Below, in pieces: positions 53,106-64,000 of a stretch of DNA of 64,000 nt (position 1 is the stretch's first letter; each line of letters begins with the position of its first letter). Both the position numbers and the translations under genes were made by a program. Source of the DNA: Termitomyces sp. T153 (lineage: Eukaryota; Basidiomycota; Agaricomycetes; Agaricales; Lyophyllaceae); NCBI GenBank assembly GCA_018296165.2, contig JACKQL020000001.1:2480001-2544000 (forward strand), in the 5' to 3' direction. Under the pieces are notes generated by a model, which saw only the letters and a program-made list of their open reading frames with translations, was not told where the DNA came from and did not search any database.

Positions 53106-55654
53106 ATGGCCGACAAGAAGAATCCACTCATGATTCGACTCACAGAATCAGCTGTCTTCTTGAGGTCAGATGGCTCGGGAAGACGGCATCACGGCTCAGA
53201 ATCACGGTCCTCAATGTTGCGAGGCTTGCTGGTGTTGGAACTTGCCAAGCCGACCCGAATAACAAGCATTGAATTAGAGTTGCTAGCGAAGAGTTCCATA
53301 GCTTGGCCAGAGGGTGCGTTTCTAAATGACATCTCATTATGGCGCCGTTAGACGCAAATCGCGATCTTCAGGTTTTGGAGCACACAGAGTCGACATCAAT
53401 GAAGAACACACTTTATTCCATGCAGAGACCGTCTATTTTCGTGCTGGAAAAACACCGACTCGCCGTCATGCTTCAATTGGGCCAGGCGCTGCATATGACA
53501 AACAAGTTGAAGTGGACTACGATTCTGACGATCTTCACGCACTTTCCCACACTTCTAGGAGTCATCAGGAGCTCCGAAATAATCTTCTTCCTTCTCCTGA
53601 AAGAAATGGTCCACGGCAGAGCTCTCGACGCTTGAGTGTTGACAGTTCTTACTTCCAACGTGTCCCCTTATCTCATGGGTTTAAGTTCCCTGTCTCACTA
53701 ACACCCCCATACACTCCATCTTTGACTCCTTCATCTCCAACTAGAGGGGACCCTATTCCAACGAATTCAACCCTCGATGATCCTCGCCACACAGCGAGCA
53801 ATGGACTTTCAAGTCCAAGGAGTGCGTACCATTATATTCGAGGTCGTTCAATTGGATTGATACCCCCCTCTTTAGGTTCTCAAGTCTTCCGTGCCACCTC
53901 TCTTCCTCGAGCACCGAGTGTCGAAGATGTTCCAGAAAATGAAGTGGGCACGTCGACATCCAGGACTTTCTCAACGACACGGCGCACATCAAGTTCGCGT
54001 TCTGTCTCGCGGACTTCATCACGTCCCCCGAGTCCTTCGGATATGCGTAATAGCATCAAGGAGCATCGGGGCAGACCAAGTTCTCGATCTCGTTTTACTC
54101 TATCGTCAGTATCTAGTGCTTTCATGGACGCTGTGCGCTCGGATTCCCCGGCAGCAAAATCCTCAGCACGTGATCACAAATTAGATGACGAGAAGCCTCC
54201 TCGCGGGAGAACGAAAGAGAAAAGAATTAAGCTATCGGCTTCTTCTGGCCCACTCGCGCACTCAAAAGAACGCTCCACGTTGAGCAAGATTGGTGATATC
54301 TTGAAGTTTGATCTCGATCACAGCCCCGGAGAATCAAATTGGAAGGAGTTCAAGAAAGGTAATTCCAGTTAGGCCATCACTTTCTATGCATTGCTCAGAG
54401 CTACGATTAGGGACCTATACGTATCCAATAGCTTTTGCACTACCTGCAAACTCACCTCCAACAATCAGTTGCAATTATGGTACAGTGGCGTGGCGACTCC
54501 AAGCAACAGTTCATCGTCCTGGAGCGTTTAAATCGAAATACGCAGCGCATCGAGAAGTCATGGTCATAACATCTCCAACGGAGGAGGACACCGAAGATAC
54601 GGAAAATATCATCGTTGAACGGCACTGGGAGCAACAATTGCAATACCTAATCTCAATCTCTGGACGTAGTTTCTACATTGGTGGGACCATCCCCATTATG
54701 CTCACTTTAATGCCCCTGGCAAAGGCGAAGGTTCATCGAATTTCTGTTTTTATCGAAGGTATTTTCTCTACTCTTCTTATTGAAGACCTGGCTTACTGAA
54801 TCATCAGAACGCATCGACTATTATACTCACATGAAACGAATTGCACGGACTGATCCAATCTCACGCATAGACCTTCTCTGTGTCAGAGAACTCGGGAAAA
54901 ACGCTGGTCCTATCCTTCCACTCGTATCTGATGACGTAGATGCCTTCAAGAACTCTCCGCTTTACGCATTGGTTACACCTGACGTCGACGTGTCGGAAAT
55001 GGCTTCAGAGTTGATGGGTCCAGGCCCGTGGACTTTCCATCAGGACCTTCAACTCCCAATATCATGTAGCCTGATACATTTTACTAACAAGAACAGGCGA
55101 AGCAATATGGTTATAAGTCATCAACTTAAAGTCGTTATGCGTGTTGAGCGCGGTGATGATCTTCATGTGGATCCCAAGACTGGAAAACGGAAGCTTTTTG
55201 ACATTGTCATTCAGACACCGATCACAATCCTATCCGTCAGTCCCTTCATCGACTTGTTCTCCTTTAGCTGATCACATGTGCTTATCCTTAATGTTCCCAG
55301 TGCCGGTGCAATCCCGAATGGACATCTCTCCCTCCATACTCGGAGTCGTTTGACGACACATGCACTGTCCTGCCTAAGTGCCCTTGTGAAGTGCGGCGCT
55401 CTGAAGAGCGACTCCGCCGACCCACTGCGTTAGAACGAATGGCGTCGAGCCTTTCAACAGATTCACTTGCTTTTGCGGCAGAAACCAGTCTTGTAAATCC
55501 TCAGACAATGATGTCTTTACGCCCCAGGGGATCACTATGGAGTCGGAGTACGCAGTATGAGCGGCTCATTTCTGGCCAAGAAAGCGAGATAGGCGAAGCA
55601 CCACCAACTTATACTGTTTCTATTGACCTGGCTTCGCAACGATCAGGACGATAG
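53106..55654 (+). CDS. Alpha-arrestin (arrestin-related trafficking adaptor)
   Basis: Arrestin-like adaptor that links plasma-membrane transporters to a Rsp5-type ubiquitin ligase for endocytosis. The arrestin N-domain begins MADKKNPLMIRLTESAVFLR and continues GLLVLELAKPTRITSIELEL. A junction at 53312/53372 yields WPEGFGAHRVDINEEHTLFH and AETVYFRAG. A long Ser/Arg/Pro-rich insertion (about 53470-54350) separates this from TYTYPIAFALPANSPPTISC, YGTVAWRLQATVHRPG, SFYIGGTIPIMLTLMPLAKA and WTFHQDLQLPISCSLIHF (C-domain). ISHQLKVVMRVERGDD and LFDIVIQTPITILSC lead to a tail with PPTY near the C-terminus, a PY motif for WW domains. The start at 53106 is the first ATG in frame; an upstream non-ATG extension is open. 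Confidence 0.85.
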
Positions 55655-55951
55655 TACTTTTGACACGAGGTTGAGCCTACGTTTTGGGATTTTGGGATCT
55701 GGGTATATTTCAATAAAGTTATGATACCTATGCATAATAATATTTGTAAGGAATTCACAGTTGTATTATACCATTGAGATCTTCTGTTAGAGGGCTGTTT
55801 GATTGTGATCCGTAGTACATGACAGCATACTTATAAATGACAGATGTGAGCTATTGTAGTGATTATAGAATACATTGGATATAGGTGCAGCGTCTCGTGA
55901 AATAATCTAATATGGTCCCAGCATACTACTTAATCCTCTCTAAAAGAAAAG
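55655..55951. other. Convergent 3' flank between arrestin and tim22 genes
   Basis: AT-rich and stop-rich, with an AATAAA-like motif (CAATAAAG near 55711). It is consistent with opposing terminators. No gene is seen. Confidence 0.5.
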
Positions 55952-56654
55952 TCAGTACCAACGAAGCAGAGTATACATTAGGACGGCATACTCTGGAGTC
56001 TCCCGACGCATAAATAGGTCTATTGCAGCTGAAAATGCGGCGAATGCCAAACCACCACCAAAGGCAGCCTTGGGCCCGGAGTTACGTGCCAGAATGCCGC
56101 CGGCTAGAAACCCTGAAGCGACAGAGTTATAAATATCATTTTTGGCTCGGTACTGGAAAGCCGCATCAACTAGCTTGCAAAAGGCATGCGAGGCATCGAG
56201 ACGCACCGATTCTATCACGCATTCTATACCAGCGAATAGAGCGCCGACTTTACCGAAACCTTTTCCACTAGACCACATACCCCGTCCCATTTCTTTGAAA
56301 ATCTCCCTCGCCTTTTGCGCTGTATTCATGCCTGCTTGGGTCTGTTGTCGTAGCAGAGGATCCTCATATGCAAAGGAGGCAGACATCAGCGAGAAGAACG
56401 CTCCAATGCCAAAACCTATGAATAACACGGTATTGTCATACATATTCCATTGATAAATAGGTCGTGAACATACCTGCACCTCCGGCAAGTACAGTTTTTA
56501 CGGCACAAGACTCCATAAATGTCGCCGTGTAACCTTCCCATTTCTTCGTTTGCTGGAGTGCGTCCCTGTCCTCCTCAGTAAGCCCTGGTGGAAGGGGCTC
56601 CTTGCCGGGGGCGTATATGGGAACCGCACATGGAAAGTTTGAACCACTGTTCAT
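55952..56654 (-). CDS. TIM22: Mitochondrial inner membrane translocase subunit Tim22
   Basis: Channel-forming core of the carrier translocase, which inserts multi-spanning proteins into the mitochondrial inner membrane. The start at 56654 gives [20 protein letters not shown], then [20 protein letters not shown] and [15 protein letters not shown]. An intron (about 56407-56473) splits Gly-Gly before [20 protein letters not shown], the hallmark of the family. [60 protein letters not shown] and [20 protein letters not shown] complete the Tim17/22/23 domain. Both Cys of the structural disulfide (ESCAVKT and GIECVIE) are present. The C-terminal extension [20 protein letters not shown] is slightly longer than in yeast. 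The length of about 213 residues is normal. Confidence 0.92.
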
Positions 56655-57316
56655 CGCGATCCACAACTACGGAAGTGTTTGTAGCTCGAAATTTCTTGCC
56701 GAAATATTTACAGTTGATTATCAATGGCATACCCATTGAGGTTCTCACACCAAAGATCATCGATCATTCGTTGCTATCAAAATTTGAAAGACAAACCGGA
56801 CGTTCAAAGCTCCTAACGGGACGGGAGTAAAAATGTGATACAGGAATCTTTTCATCCCTTTTCGCTGCTGAGTACATGAAATTAGATATTTGTTTCATTC
56901 AAATAAAACACGGCGCTAGGCTTTACATAACCCATCGGATCTTTATGTTTACTCAAGATTCAATTCGATGACAGTAATGTCGAGGTACTATTTCCTATTG
57001 ATATTGTTTCTTCACTCTTGTTCACGACTTATCGAAGTGCACGCATGGGTAGACTTTTTATTGTACAGCTTTTCGAGAGAAAAGGAAACCGGAGAACAAT
57101 GGCCGACTCTGAGCCGACGACCAAACAATGATTGCCGCGCGGCACAGATCCGGCAGAAGGAGCCCTAACAACAATTGACCCACAACGTTCCATTCTGTAA
57201 AAAGGCTCTTTCATTCCACTTGGCCTCGACGTCGAAAAGCTCTACAGCTTGAACAAGTCGCTCTTTATTACTTCACGACAATCCCTTTATAACGATCTAC
57301 TCTTCGATTCTCTAGC
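56655..57316. promoter_or_regulatory. Divergent promoter region between tim22 and CSC1-like genes
   Basis: 660 bp. The ORFs at 56968-57168 and 57029-57214 oppose each other and have no signatures. A TATAACG sequence near 57288 lies 29 bases before the start at 57317 but is a weak TATA match. Confidence 0.45.
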
Positions 57317-60300
57317 ATGTCTGGAGTGGCAGATGAAGCAGGCAAGCTCATAGATGATAACTCCCGGACGCTGGCGCCCGTGGCAGTGGGATCGCAGGTT
57401 GCATTGATGAGCATAATTTCGGTGGGAACTGTAATTTATCTTCTGCTGAATGTCTTGAATCAATTGCATTACGTTCTTTAGGTCGTGACAATTCTCGCTT
57501 TCAACCTTCTGCGACCCAAAAACAAAGTGCGGACCTCTCATTCAATCAGCCCGACCCTACTTGATGCGTCATACTAGGTCATCTACGAGCCCAAGGTCAA
57601 GTACCACGTGGGCAATAAGCCTCCACCTCGAATATCAGATTCTCTCCTTGGCTGGCTCCCGCCCCTGATACATACGAAAGAGCCGGAGTTACTCGATAAG
57701 ATTGGTCTTGATGCTGTCGCCTTCCTGCGTTTCAACCGTCTCATGCGCTGGCTTTTCTTGGGAATTGTGGGTCTCACATGTGCCGTCCTTATTCCCATCA
57801 ACGTCACCTTTAACCTGAAAAACGTGGACGCGAAAAAAAGAGATATTCTTAGCATGTTGACCATCCGAGATGTCAGTGGAAATCTTCTCTACGCTCACGT
57901 TGCCGTCACGTACCTCATCACCCTAATGATCATCGGTGTCATCCACATTCATTGGACAGCAATGATCAAGCTTCGTCATACATGGTTTCGCTCACCCGAG
58001 TACCTCGAATCTTTCTATGCCCGTACCCTGACTATCACGCGCATACCAAAAAAGAACAAGTCTGACGAAGGACTTCGAGCTATATTTGAATCAACCAAGG
58101 TCCCTTATCCAACAACCAGCGTGCACATCAACCGTAAAGTTGGAAAATTGCCTGAGCTGATAGAATATCACAATACTACTGTCAGAGAGTTCGAGGCAGT
58201 TCTCGTCAAATATCTTAAGAACGGAAGGTTAGGGAAGAAGAGGCCGACAATTCGAGTCGGCGCGACTTGTGGTATTGGAGGCATGAAGAAGGATGCGATT
58301 GATTTTTACACGTGAGTGCCTTGATCAAGCCTCTTCAAACACGTTCATAATATTCGTTTAGTGCAAAACTTCAACGTACAGAGGCAGCTATTGAGGAATA
58401 TCGTCGACAGATTGACACACGCAAAGCAGAGAATTACGGCTTTGCCAGCATGGCTGCTGTTCCCTATGCACACGTCGTCGCGAAAAGGCTAAAAGGCAAA
58501 CATCCGAAAGGCACCAAGATTGAGCTTGCTCCAAATCCCAAAGATATTGTGAGTTTTGTGATCGAGTGTCTGTTTTTGTACTTGATGTTCAATGACCTTT
58601 GTTGACAGATCTGGAATAACATGAATAAGTCTCCGAGCGAATTATACCACAAGAAGACAATTGGTTTCCTTTGGCTTGCAGCTGTGTGCTTCTTCAACAC
58701 TGTGCCGCTTTTATTTATCTCTATCCTTGCCAATCTTGAAACGGTCAGTTCCGATAAAACGAAATAATTCGCCAGCTGATTACCTCTCATCTCTAGCTCC
58801 GAGATTATGTACCCTTCCTTAACGTATGGGCCAACGCATCACCTGGCTCGTTTGCATTCATTTCTGGCGTTCTTCCTCCTACCATTTCGGCCATTTTTGG
58901 CTTTTTCCTCCCAATTATCATGCGGTGGTTGACAAAAGTAACTTTTTCTCCTCTCTGTAAACGTTATTCTGATGTCTTTCTAGTATATGGGTGCCTTGAC
59001 ACATTCAAAACTAGACCGGGCTGTCATTGCTCGTTACTACAGCTTTCTGATAATTAGTCAACTTGTTATCTTTACTCTGATTGGGGTTATTTTCAGTGAG
59101 TGATTTGATGTGTGTATCGTGCTTTTCACTAACGGGATTCCAGACTCTGTGCGGGAAATTGTTTTGCAGATTGGAGCGAAAGCGAGTTTTCAGGAGATCC
59201 TTGACAACTTGAACAGTAAGGCAATTTTCTTGTGTTTCAGATTCCTTTTTTGATTGTTGGATCTAGCGCTCCCTCAGACTATCCATCGAACATATATCAA
59301 CCAAGCATCTTATTGGTTGACTTTCTTCCCGTAGGTCAATTGTCCTTGACACGTCTCTACATATCTTATAGGAGTTTGCTAGTCTTCGAGGTTTCCTCGT
59401 CGTCTTTGATTTGGCACAAATTATCAATCTGGTTTGGATATCATTCAAAACACAGTCCGTTCTACTTTGTTATTACCGAAACAGCGTGCAGCGGACTGAA
59501 ATTATTGCTAGTGTATTCGGTAGGACGCCCCGCGATATCAGAGAATGGACGCAGCCTCCTGAGTTCCAGTATGCCATCTATTAGTACGTAATCAGAATTT
59601 CTTCGGTCTACCGAACTTAATGTCCAATCCTAGTACAAATATCGTCAGTCGTGTTTGTGGTAATCCCCTTTACTTCACTATTTATCTATTTTTTAGCTGT
59701 TTATGGGTGCCGTCGGCTTGGTTTTTGCCCCTCTCGCTCCCTTGGTTGCTGTTTCTGCCGCTATCATATTCTGGATGGGTTCATGGGTTTACAAATACCA
59801 ATTAATGTTTGTTTTCGTTTCCAAGGTTGAATCTGGTGGTGTGCGTGTCATATACTATTTTTTGTATTGTTATATCTGAAACTTAATCAATTTCAGCGCC
59901 TCTGGAACGTCGCCATCAACCGTTTACTTTTTTCTGCAGTTCTAATGCAGCTGTTGATGGTCCTTAGTCAGTCTAAGCCCCAGCTTCCAGCCAGGTGATA
60001 CTGACTTCTGTCCAGCGATAGGCCTCCAATATCGTTTCAAGTCCCTGCAATGGCTCTCTACAATACCCCCAATACTCTTTATCATTGCTTACAAGATCTA
60101 TATCAACCATGCCTACCTACCCGCCTTCCGGTATTTCATTCCAACAGATGATGAGATAAGGCTTGCTCGAGTCCACTCTGAACGTGCCGACGCACGAGGT
60201 AGCAGACTGCAAAGGCGCTTCGGTCACCCTGCGCTTCATGCTGAACTGTTCACGCCCATGTTGCATGCGAAGATGATGCCGCTTTTGAGTCAAGTATACC

Positions 60301-61003
60301 ATGGACGGATTGCAAATGATGAAGCGAAAATGGAAGAATATGGTGGACAGAAGTTGGAGGCGCAAGTCGTCCCAGGTGGTATCAAGATTGCTGCAGTTTC
60401 GCAGGTATGTCCCTTGTACTTCTAATTCCGACTTGAATCTCAGTGTAAATACAGAACGAGTTGGCATATGATCCTGCATTATATCAGCGGGATCGTGGAG
60501 AAGTGGACTGGGACGCCCGGTCCATGACATCAACGGTGTTGCTCGATGGGACGGATTCTATCAAGTCACCTCCAGGCCCCAAACTTCCCGGTTACGATCA
60601 ATATCTCGTTGGTGGCCTACATCAGCATTACCAATCAGAAATCGAACTGACCAAGATGGATAATATGCAAGAACCGTTACTCCATCCGCGCGACTACTAT
60701 CAACAATCACAGGCACCATCGCAGTTGAGCCTCTCAATACCTCCGTCACTACACCAGGAACCCTTTGGGACAAGTAGAGAGGCACCCATTCATCGACCAT
60801 ACTCACCCTACCTCTCCGAGCAAAGTCCAGCTTATTCTCCCACTCAGTCGCCTGAACTTCAAGTAGATCATCAGCCCTATCAGCGTCCGGCAGCCCATTC
60901 GTTGTCACAACAATATCCACCCCGGCAGGCGTCACCATACTACAATCAACACACACGACAAGATAGTGGTAACATGGCAGGCCGTGGTGCACATAGAACG
61001 TGA
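57317..61003 (+). CDS. CSC1/OSCA/TMEM63-type osmosensitive cation channel (DUF221)
   Basis: Multi-pass membrane protein of the calcium-permeable, stretch- or osmolarity-gated channel family. MSGVADEAGKLIDDNSRT precedes the first helix VALMSIISVGTVIYLLLNVL. RISDSLLGWLPPLIHTKEPE, LLDKIGLDAVAFLRFNRLM and FYARTLTITRIPKKNKSD form the N-terminal and cytosolic domains. The RSN1_7TM block starts IIWNNMNKSPSEL and includes TIGFLWLAAVCFFNTVPLLF, FISGVLPPTISAIFGFFLPI, RYYSFLIISQLVIFTLIGVI, SYWLTFFPLRGFLVVFDLAQ, PPEFQYAIYYTNIVFMGAVG and NRLLFSAVLMQLLMVLTIGL. AYKIYINHAYLPAFRYFIPT ends the channel core. A long Gln/Ser/Pro/Tyr-rich cytoplasmic tail follows (60460-61003). About ten short introns interrupt it. 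The start at 57317 fits the family. Confidence 0.88.
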
Positions 61004-61740
61004 TCGATTGCGTGTTGCGGACACTACACACCTTCTCTGGGAAATTCTACGTTTCATATCGAATTCACGCATCTCTCATCACTGATTTTGGACTCCTCAT
61101 CTATTGAAATCTCACATGTATTGTACCAGATTTATGTTATAGCATCACAGGCGTTCCTGCGTTGCCGTCGACGATATTAATGCTTTGTCCGGATTTTCGG
61201 AAATGATATAGTTAGTGATGATTTTTACTTGTGTCACGAAGACAAAACTAGCAAAACTCAAGTTTATTCACATCCCCAGGGTGGTTGCACAACTACTATT
61301 GATGTCTTTAAACAATCATGATCAATTGAATCGAGTTGGCAAGTGTGTCACCAGGCAATTTTCTAATCGTCACAACAGCGCCTAACGTACTATTCTGTCA
61401 TTATACTATGATGGTGTTCTCCTTTCTCATAGTCGTCAATTCATCAATGATGGGCATGCTTCGCCTTTCTAACTGAAACTGAACTGCTGGCAGCCCCCCT
61501 ATTTGCGATACCAATCCTCATCTAAGCGACGTTTTTGGTATCTTAAATGATCGTCGTCATCCTTTGAACTTCGGAAAATGCTACAGGATGCTCTGCTTCT
61601 AATCAATATTCGCGAAGAGTCAACGACGGAAGTCAAGACGTAACTGCAGTATTTCTGGCGAGTTTATGCAATTCGACGATTGCAGCTGAGAGCTTACTTC
61701 GGCTACGGAGAATTGACGTTGACTGAACGATAATCGATGG
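61004..61740. other. 3' flank of the CSC1-like gene, no gene seen
   Basis: Stop-rich in all frames; nothing supported. Confidence 0.5.
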
Positions 61741-61744
61741 ATAT

Positions 61745-62380
61745 ACTATTATTGACCATTTAGCAACCTACTTTTTTCCCGTTTCTTGTGATCGAGAGCG
61801 GTGCTGACATCTACCTTCCCCTTCAATGTCTTTTGCGTCTTTGCAGGGACGTTTCTGACCCGGCGTCCGTATCTGCATACTAGAATGGTGAATAAGAATG
61901 ACTAACAAGACGCAATGCTTGCGAAGGATAAACCTAGGAATCTTTGATTCTCCAATATCATGGCGCTGACTGCTATTCGAGGGTGATGGTTCCACAGGAT
62001 AAGGACATGGTACACTATGATCTGATATAAAACATTGATATAACGAAAAACGACGAGTCACAAGAAAAAGCTTACCATATTGCATTTAGCTGTCCAGTTC
62101 AATAGGGTCTGGTTGGCCAAGCACGAATTCACCATCCCCAAAGGCTCTCACCCCCCATGCTGTACTATACGTCTGAAAGCGACCACTCAGGCTCTTTTGG
62201 CCTCCATTTCGACACATAATTGTCAAGGTGTTCCATTGTAGATTTTTCTGCCCTCAAGGTAGCACATAGACCTTCTGCCTGAGCATGGAGTTTATTCGCA
62301 GCAGCCTTTAAGGCGAGATACAAGGATAAGGGATAGTTGGGGATCCTTTGGGTGAATTGGGGTAGTTAGCGCCATCGTCA
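61745..62380 (-). CDS. Possible multi-exon coding region, unknown
   Basis: Protein-like stretches occur on minus: IPNYPLSLYLALKAAANKLH, QAEGLCATLRAEKSTMEHLD and SKWRPKEPEWSLSDV (about 62175-62340), and in an overlapping frame TAWGVRAFGDGEFVLGQPDP followed by IELDS and a stop near 62085. Further down, DHSVPCPYPVEPSPSNSSQ (about 61960-62030) and VRNVPAKTQKTLKGKVDV (about 61795-61860) are flanked by GTAAGC/CAG and GTTTAT/TAG signals. The pieces cannot be joined with confidence and no start is clear. It could be a small gene with several introns or a decayed one. No family is recognised. Confidence 0.25.
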
Positions 62381-62954
62381 TGTATGTCACCACAGAGCCT
62401 GAGGACACACGATCTTCACTTGCTAGTCTTCGCTTTAGAAACTAGCCGACTGGGTTGAACATCAGTGACATATACCAGTATCGAGGTCCAATCGAGTAAT
62501 TAGACTGATTGTTGCGCTCCCAAGTTGATTTTGACTTCGTTGGAGGCCGAGGGGTTGATTTTGACATCGACTCATCATGCTTCGTATTGACAATACAGGG
62601 ACTGTCTGTGCTTGTGTCACTGAGACGGGAATGGTTATTACGAGTGTCTGGAATCGTTGTGATATCCTTTGGGTGGGGATATTTGGAGCATTTAATAGAA
62701 TATTTTCATTAGGGACAAAACATACGTACGCGCATACGTCCTTATTCTTCGCGCGCGTCGAAGTGAAGGGTCATATTATAGTTTTGTAAGACTGCTGGAT
62801 GGCGACCATTGGCATGGCCAACGCTGTATGACGTACCTCTGTTAACGGTGATGGAGTGCATATCAAGTTGATGGCTGAACAAGATTGAAGCCAGCACAGC
62901 GGCAATAGCCTGACTTCAGATGAAATTCAATCTTCTGTCCTTCTGTCATCGGCA
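62381..62954. other. Intergenic or unresolved
   Basis: Overlapping plus ORFs at 62509-62712 and 62577-62789 occupy two frames without signature. I cannot decide between them. Confidence 0.4.
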
Positions 62955-63961
62955 TAGCCTCACCATGAATTCACTGAGGAGTATGCGCCTGGTGTGCAGA
63001 GGCCTTCGAAAATGCTCCCCTACCTTCGGAATCCGAGCTTCAAATTCGGGCCGACAGCATGACGATTGCACTCGAATTCTCGTCAGTGATGTACTCCCTT
63101 CTGATCCTTCGAAGAGAAAGGGATTATGTAGAGGACTCGAGAAAGGATAAAATTGTTGATTTCTAAAAAGTCGGTGTACCATTTTTGTAATTATCAGCCA
63201 TCTTTTGGTAGAAATCTTAGAGTACAAGAGGATTAGTTCCTCGCGTCCGTCTAGTAAACCCCACAGTCCTAATTTGAAATCGACCTGTTTTGGTTCAAAC
63301 ATTGTAGAAAGACAGAAGATTAGCTCCAGTCGCGAAACCAACGAATCCGTTCAGAACTAGATTTAGGATGTTGACCAGACCCCGCTTCTTCCGGCTTCCA
63401 ATTTTGCTTCAAGTCCTGGTCATCTAGCTGGTCCCGTTCACCCGGTGTTGGTGGTCCAACTCACGTCTACTGCGAAGGAGCACATCAAGTTCGTCCAGAA
63501 CTTATCAAACTCGTCAACGGCAGGGCTATGATGCATTTGGAAATGGACGAGTCCGAGGCCCTTTTGAAATATACGACGAAAATCTACGAGGACGCTACAC
63601 GGGAAGCTCTTAGCTCTTCTTGTTTGCGCTGAGGCATACAGTTCCTATGCAAAATTTAGAAGAGGAACAACACCATCCTTGATGAGACATACTCAATGGA
63701 CTCTCCATGCGAGGGAGTTGTGGAAAGCTTATGCTACAAGGCAGGATCAATTGAGGGAGTTGAGAACTAGATGAATACGTTGGAAAAACCGAGGCTTGCT
63801 TCACGGAATGTCCAGTTGCTTTGCAGGCAGTTGCTTCCTTGACAGTGAACAACGGAGCACGAGAGCAAGACAATGAGGTTGCTCCGAACCAAGATTCATC
63901 TACTGGTTCCAACAGAAGTACCTCTGTAGATGAAGACAGACAGCAGCTCGAGTCTGTTTAA
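62955..63961 (+). CDS. Unrecognised coding region at right end, possibly broken
   Basis: Plus-strand frames read like protein in sequence. After an AG near 62954: PHHEFTEEYAPGVQRPSKML and PYLRNPSFKFGPT. From about 63405: GVGGPTHVYCEGAHQVRPEL, IKLVNGRAMMHLEMDESEAL and LKYTTKIYEDATREALSS. In the next frame: SYAKFRRGTTPSLMRHTQWT and LHARELWKAYATRQDQLREL. In the third: LDEYVGKTEACFTECPVALQ, AVASLTVNNGAREQDNEV and DEDRQQLESV, with TAA at 63959-63961. The last two frame changes have no obvious introns, so this may be a helical, coiled-coil-like protein gene with unusual splicing, or a decayed copy. No family is recognised and no start codon was found. Confidence 0.35.
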
Positions 63962-64000
63962 ATGCGGATAACTCATCTCTGGTTCAAAGATGAAGGGAAT

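Noticed and set aside
1..64000. CRISPR arrays, operons, riboswitches or prophage
   Set aside because: The window is eukaryotic nuclear DNA with spliced genes. No regularly spaced short repeats of CRISPR type were seen.

Overview
The window is nuclear DNA of a filamentous basidiomycete, most likely an Agaricomycete. Genes are densely packed and interrupted by many introns of about 50 bp with GT(A/G)NGT donors and short AG acceptors. The protein families are typical of mushroom-forming fungi: cupredoxin-like GPI proteins, A-T-R adenylate-forming reductases, short F-box proteins and a trypsin-like family with a coiled-coil insert. No bacterial, viral or organellar genes were recognised. Exon structures were inferred by eye from reading frames and splice signals, so gene ends are firmer than internal junctions.

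Layout. 1-432 is the 3' end of an eIF4G gene (MA3 domain), followed by a three-unit repeat. 1687-4050 (minus) is a decayed trypsin-like gene. 4841-5345 (minus) holds cryptic exons of unknown function. 5528-6720 (minus) is the splicing factor Isy1, whose first coding exon is only ATG. After a 2 kb gene-poor stretch come the K+ transporter Trk1 (8818-12410) and an unrecognised multi-exon gene (12496-13607). 14207-15520 is an AT-rich repeat island without ORFs. 16132-20116 is an NRPS-like A-T-reductase enzyme. 20283-23572 is a compact cluster: an NFKBIL1-like protein and an FLILHELTA-family protein on minus, with a probable mitochondrial protein diverging from the latter across only 45 bp. Ribosomal protein eL33, mitochondrial glutaryl-CoA dehydrogenase, a BRCT-bearing family X DNA polymerase and NMN adenylyltransferase follow (23804-31116).

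Two tandem paralogous MFS permeases (32336-34521 and 35530-37728) and a 3 kb gene-poor stretch with a decayed minus-strand coding remnant precede a bZIP factor (40761-42452) that carries a hydrophobic segment after its zipper. GlcNAc-6-phosphate deacetylase (43918-45990), a 74-bp tandem repeat, an intact F-box gene and a decayed F-box gene come next. A small secreted-protein gene (50222-50555), a cupredoxin-like GPI protein, an alpha-arrestin, Tim22 and a CSC1/TMEM63-type channel lead to a poorly resolved right end.

The genes do not form one pathway. They are mostly housekeeping functions (translation, splicing, mitochondrial import, NAD and lysine/tryptophan metabolism, DNA repair, ion transport) interspersed with lineage-specific accessory genes (NRPS-like enzyme, MFS pair, F-box genes, small secreted protein) and decayed copies. 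The most novel material lies in features absent from simple ORF calling: the trypsin-like family with a coiled-coil between its catalytic His and Asp, the 72-residue secreted protein assembled from three short exons, the possible membrane-anchored bZIP, and several unrecognised multi-exon genes.
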